Assembly: GCA_030730545.1 (NCBI GenBank)
Contig: JANQUX010000238.1
Span: 1-5,898 of the forward strand
Length of the DNA: 5,898 nt
Direction: 5' to 3'
Source of the DNA: Maribacter sp.
GTDB taxonomy: Bacteria; Bacteroidota; Bacteroidia; Flavobacteriales; Flavobacteriaceae
The position numbers and the translations under genes were made by a program. Positions 5,112 through 5,898 of the stretch are shown here, piece after piece. The first letter of the stretch is position 1, and the number at the start of each line of letters is the position of its first letter. The notes beneath the pieces are model-generated. The model saw only the letters and a list, made by a program, of their open reading frames with translations, was not told the origin of the DNA and searched no databases.

Positions 5112-5898
5112 CTACCCAACAATATTGACAATTTTACCTGGCACTACAATCACCTTTTTAGGCTCGCGACCTTGTAATTGTTGTTGGGTTTTTTCATTGG
5201 CCATTACCGCAGCTTCTATCTCTTCTTTAGATAAGTCTAACGAAAGCTCTAAGGTAAATTTCATTTTACCATTAAAAGAAATAGGATACTCTTTACTGCT
5301 CTCTACCAAATACTTTCCTTCGAATTTTGGGAAAGGCGCTGTCGCAATAGATTCTGAATGACCCAATTTACTCCAAAGTTCTTCTGCGATATGCGGAGCA
5401 TAAGGAGATACCAAAATTGCCAAAGGCTCTAATATTTGTCTGCTAACACATTTCTGAGATGAAAGTTCATTTACACAGATCATAAATGTAGATACCGAGG
5501 TATTGAAACTGAAGTTCTCTATATCTTCTTCTGCCTTTTTAATAGTCTTGTGTAATGTTTTCCAAGATTCTTTCGAAGGTTCTTCTTCGCTTCGGCTACG
5601 CTCAGCGACCGCATTTTCATCAACAAATGGAGCGTACAAACGCCATAATTTCTTTAAGAAAGAATGTGTACCTGTAATACCCGCAGTATTCCAAGGTTTA
5701 GATTGCTCTAAAGGACCTAAGAACATTTCATACAAACGCAAACTATCTGCACCGTACTCCTCACAAATAGCATCAGGATTCACGACGTTGTATTTAGATT
5801 TGGACATTTTTTCGACTTCGCGACCTACTACATACCCTGTCTCATCCTTTAAAAATATAGCCTCATTATATTCGGCCCTCCATTTCTTAAATAACTCT
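5112..5898 (-). CDS. leuS: Leucyl-tRNA synthetase, C-terminal part (5' end outside window)
   Basis: The frame is open to the right edge, giving 261 residues of a protein normally around 900 long, and ends at TAG (5112-5114). It charges tRNA-Leu with leucine in the cytosol. The visible part starts within the catalytic domain at ELFKKWRAEYNEAIFLKDE and contains the class I motif KMSKSKYN (Lys codon 5808-5810, Met codon 5805-5807), whose second lysine region stabilises the adenylate transition state. It then gives NPDAICEEYGADSLRLYEMFLG and GPLEQSKPWNTAGITG, the family's lead into the anticodon-binding helical bundle, with ISP-like VSPYAPHIAEELW further on and the usual bacterial C-terminal end KKVIVVPGKIVNIVG. 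The ATG at 5807 is the Met of KMSKS, not a start codon. A GC-rich repeat adds roughly a dozen residues (AVAERSRSEEE) in the loop after HSFLKKLWRLY. The remainder of the gene looks intact and functional. Confidence 0.96.
   Translation of the reverse strand, partial: ELFKKWRAEYNEAIFLKDETGYVVGREVEKMSKSKYNVVNPDAICEEYGADSLRLYEMFLGPLEQSKPWNTAGITGTHSFLKKLWRLYAPFVDENAVAERSRSEEEPSKESWKTLHKTIKKAEEDIENFSFNTSVSTFMICVNELSSQKCVSRQILEPLAILVSPYAPHIAEELWSKLGHSESIATAPFPKFEGKYLVESSKEYPISFNGKMKFTLELSLDLSKEEIEAAVMANEKTQQQLQGREPKKVIVVPGKIVNIVG
5587..5612. repeat. In-frame GC-rich palindromic repeat inside leuS
   Basis: Positions 5587-5608 form a quasi-palindrome: TCGCT on the coding strand (5608-5604) pairs with AGCGA (5591-5587), with a small inner GC/GC stem around GTA. 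The segment with its flank (coding strand from 5612) is about 70% GC in AT-rich DNA and uses codons such as CGT, AGC and CGA that are rare in the surrounding gene. It is translated as A-V-A-E-R-S-R-S. I recall similar peptide strings and the CGCTTCGGCTACGCTC core as common interspersed sequences in Flavobacteriaceae genomes. This makes a mobile or proliferating palindromic element likely, but no second copy can be shown within this window. Confidence 0.6.

Noticed and set aside
5125..5361. Rightward open frame of 78 codons within leuS
   Set aside because: It is antisense to conserved LeuRS C-terminal coding sequence and has no family features of its own.
5112..5807. Short 231-residue protein starting at the ATG at 5807
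   Set aside because: The methionine belongs to the KMSKS motif of LeuRS, and the frame continues upstream without a stop to the window edge.

Overview
The window looks like a stretch of chromosome from a marine-type member of the Flavobacteriaceae (phylum Bacteroidota). The DNA is AT-rich. Start codons are not preceded by Shine-Dalgarno sequences. Two candidate promoters fit the Bacteroidota -7 motif TAnnTTTG, and the leucyl-tRNA synthetase and YugP-like peptidase read like flavobacterial versions. The genus cannot be fixed from this sequence alone.

Layout from left to right. The first 51 bases hold the start of a leftward gene with a signal-peptide-like N-terminus. Diverging from it is a rightward saccharopine dehydrogenase (L-glutamate-forming type, Lys9/AASS-like) gene. 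A 150-base gap with two hairpins follows, then an Lrp/AsnC-family regulator. From there every gene runs leftward: a RimJ/RimL-type GNAT acetyltransferase whose stop overlaps that of the regulator, a YugP-type membrane zinc peptidase, alanine dehydrogenase (ald), a SemiSWEET sugar transporter, and the 3' part of leucyl-tRNA synthetase (leuS), which runs off the right edge. Strong hairpin terminators follow leuS, ald and the peptidase, so these leftward genes look mostly monocistronic.

Functional links are loose. A lysine-type amino acid dehydrogenase, an amino-acid-responsive regulator, alanine dehydrogenase and leuS all concern amino acid metabolism, and the Lrp-like protein could control the dehydrogenase upstream of it. 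This is inferred from position only. No phage, IS element, CRISPR array, rRNA or tRNA was seen.

No clearly new multi-gene system is present. The most interesting signal is a GC-rich quasi-palindromic segment inside leuS. It is read in frame as an Ala-Val-Ala-Glu-Arg-Ser-Arg-Ser-Glu stretch and looks like an interspersed palindromic repeat inserted into an essential gene. Secondary points are a strong hairpin directly ahead of the Lrp gene, competing hairpins ahead of ald, a TTG-versus-ATG start question for the SemiSWEET gene, and overlap of the leuS terminator with the SemiSWEET promoter.
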